Below are positions 31,838-32,535 of a stretch of 32,535 nucleotides of DNA, one piece after another. Origin of the DNA: Anaerolineae bacterium clx_CAG2. GTDB taxonomy: Bacteria > Chloroflexota > Anaerolineae > JAAEKA01. Numbering within the stretch: position 1 is the first letter of the stretch; every line of letters starts with the position of its first letter. The stretch spans positions 1 to 32,535 of the forward strand of contig JAAEKA010000300.1 of NCBI GenBank assembly GCA_014155705.1, written 5' to 3'. A program made the translations under genes and the position numbers. The notes below the pieces were generated by a model. The model did no database searches and had not been told where the DNA came from. It saw nothing but the letters and a program-made list of their open reading frames with translations.

Positions 31838-31856
31838 CGGCTGCCTCCCCAGATCG

Positions 31857-32426
31857 TCAACCTTCGGCCGTGCTCAGGACAAGTCGGCTGCCGGCGTCGT
31901 AGCGCGTGCCGCCATACGCGAAGTAGCGCAGCTCCGTCTGGCCCACACCGCTGCTGTTGGTGGTGATGGCGGTGGACGTGAGATGGTCGTTCAGCAGGTA
32001 GAACGTGTTGCCGCCGGTGCGCATCGCGACCCGGACGGCTCCGGCGTAGTAGTACTTGCGCACGGTCGTGCCGTTGTCGCGCTCGTAATAGTTGCCGATG
32101 TAGACCGTCGTGACACCGCCCACGGTGGCCTTGACGCGCTTGCCATCCCCGTCGTAGACGTAGTTGGCGTTGATGCCGCTGCCTGTGATGCTGGTCACGT
32201 GGTTCTCTGCATCGTAGGCCAGGGTGATGTCCTGGCTGCCGTTGATGCGCCGGGTGGCGTTGCCGTTTTGGTCGTACCAGTAGCGCTGCACGCCTGCCAC
32301 GTGGGTCACGGCGTGTTTGTGCGCTGCGTCGTTGTAGCCCAGCGCCGCGCCCTCGAAGTCAGTGATGTTGCCGGCATTGTTGTAGGTGTAGCTGCGCTGG
32401 GTGCAAGTGCCAGAATGGTGGTCACA
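31857..32426 (-). pseudogene. RHS fragment, minus strand, truncated at both ends
   Basis: Reading down the minus strand from about 32414: QRSYTYNNAGNITDFEGAAL, VQRYWYDQNGNATRRINGSQ, LAYDAENHVTSITG, YVYDGDGKRVKATVGG, YYYAGAVRVAMRTGGNTFYL, LLNDHLTSTAITTNSSG and LRYFAYGGTRYDAGSR, then LVLSTAEG and TGA. The usual FTGQR...DTIVPE boundary and tip are absent. The 3' end runs into the MITE-like element and the 5' end stops at a TGA (32427-32429) with unrelated sequence beyond. No ribosome site or plausible start marks an intact gene. The sequence is a different RHS type from the fragments at the left edge. Confidence 0.85.
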
Positions 32427-32442
32427 TCAGTTGGTAGTGTGT

Positions 32443-32489
32443 CTGCCTGCCAGTGCATCACCAAAGAACGGCGCTACACTGGCAGGCAG
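32443..32489. repeat. 13-bp perfect inverted repeat near the right edge
   Basis: CTGCCTGCCAGTG (32443-32455) and CACTGGCAGGCAG (32477-32489) are exact reverse complements around 21 bases. It lies next to the 5' end of the RHS fragment. Nothing else is recognised to the window end. Confidence 0.85.
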
Positions 32490-32535
32490 TTCAACGAAAT
32501 TCACTCCTATTCTGCGACGCGATTCATAGCTACTC

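Overview
The window looks like a chromosome segment from a member of the Chloroflexota, probably Anaerolineae or a related lineage. The evidence is the GC-rich coding sequence, the rpsB-tsf-pyrH-frr-uppS-cdsA order, a short EF-Ts, a secreted protein ending in a 'YLPL' type tail, and abundant RHS fragments and palindromic intergenic repeats. The assignment is inferred from gene content and style; no marker gene such as 16S rRNA is present.

Layout. Positions 1-3483 (+) hold an array of partial RHS cassettes. The first is an RHS C-terminus with an endonuclease-like toxin tip followed by a putative immunity gene. The second is an RHS core fragment with an unrecognised 220-residue tip followed by a small lipoprotein. 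The third is a decayed RHS remnant. From 3558 to 20520 almost everything is on the minus strand and is housekeeping: clpC, an S1-type RNA-binding protein, a ridA copy broken by an in-frame TAG, glpX, a UMF1-type major facilitator, the operon rpsB-tsf-pyrH-frr-uppS-cdsA, RNase Z, RtcA and UvrC. From 20754 to 31542 the content is more lineage-specific: a secreted Asp-box protein broken by two compensating frameshifts, a DUF4126 membrane protein, two tandem DUF4013 membrane proteins, a DUF2085 membrane protein, an L-asparaginase, a DUF5615/DUF433 toxin-antitoxin-like pair, a MATE-like transporter, a secreted M14 metallocarboxypeptidase with a dockerin-like tail, and a tiny unknown gene with its own promoter and terminator. 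The right edge (31603-32535) has a MITE-like palindromic element abutting another RHS fragment, this time on the minus strand.

How the genes work together. The rpsB operon joins translation (S2, EF-Ts, ribosome recycling), UMP phosphorylation and the first steps of membrane and cell-wall lipid synthesis, driven by a promoter at 16165-16193. ClpC and S1 are separate units with visible -10 boxes and an intrinsic terminator between them. GlpX and the broken RidA form a small metabolic unit. RNase Z and RtcA are both RNA 3'-end enzymes and are adjacent. Sigma-70-like promoters are recognisable before glpX, the Asp-box gene, one DUF4013 gene, DUF2085, asparaginase, the M14 peptidase and the small unknown gene.

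The most interesting parts are the RHS toxin-tip array, with a possible undescribed tip/lipoprotein pair, the several families of palindromic and tandem intergenic repeats, the apparently leaderless uvrC, and the unusual acidic N-terminal extension on the S1 protein. No tRNA, rRNA or CRISPR array was seen.
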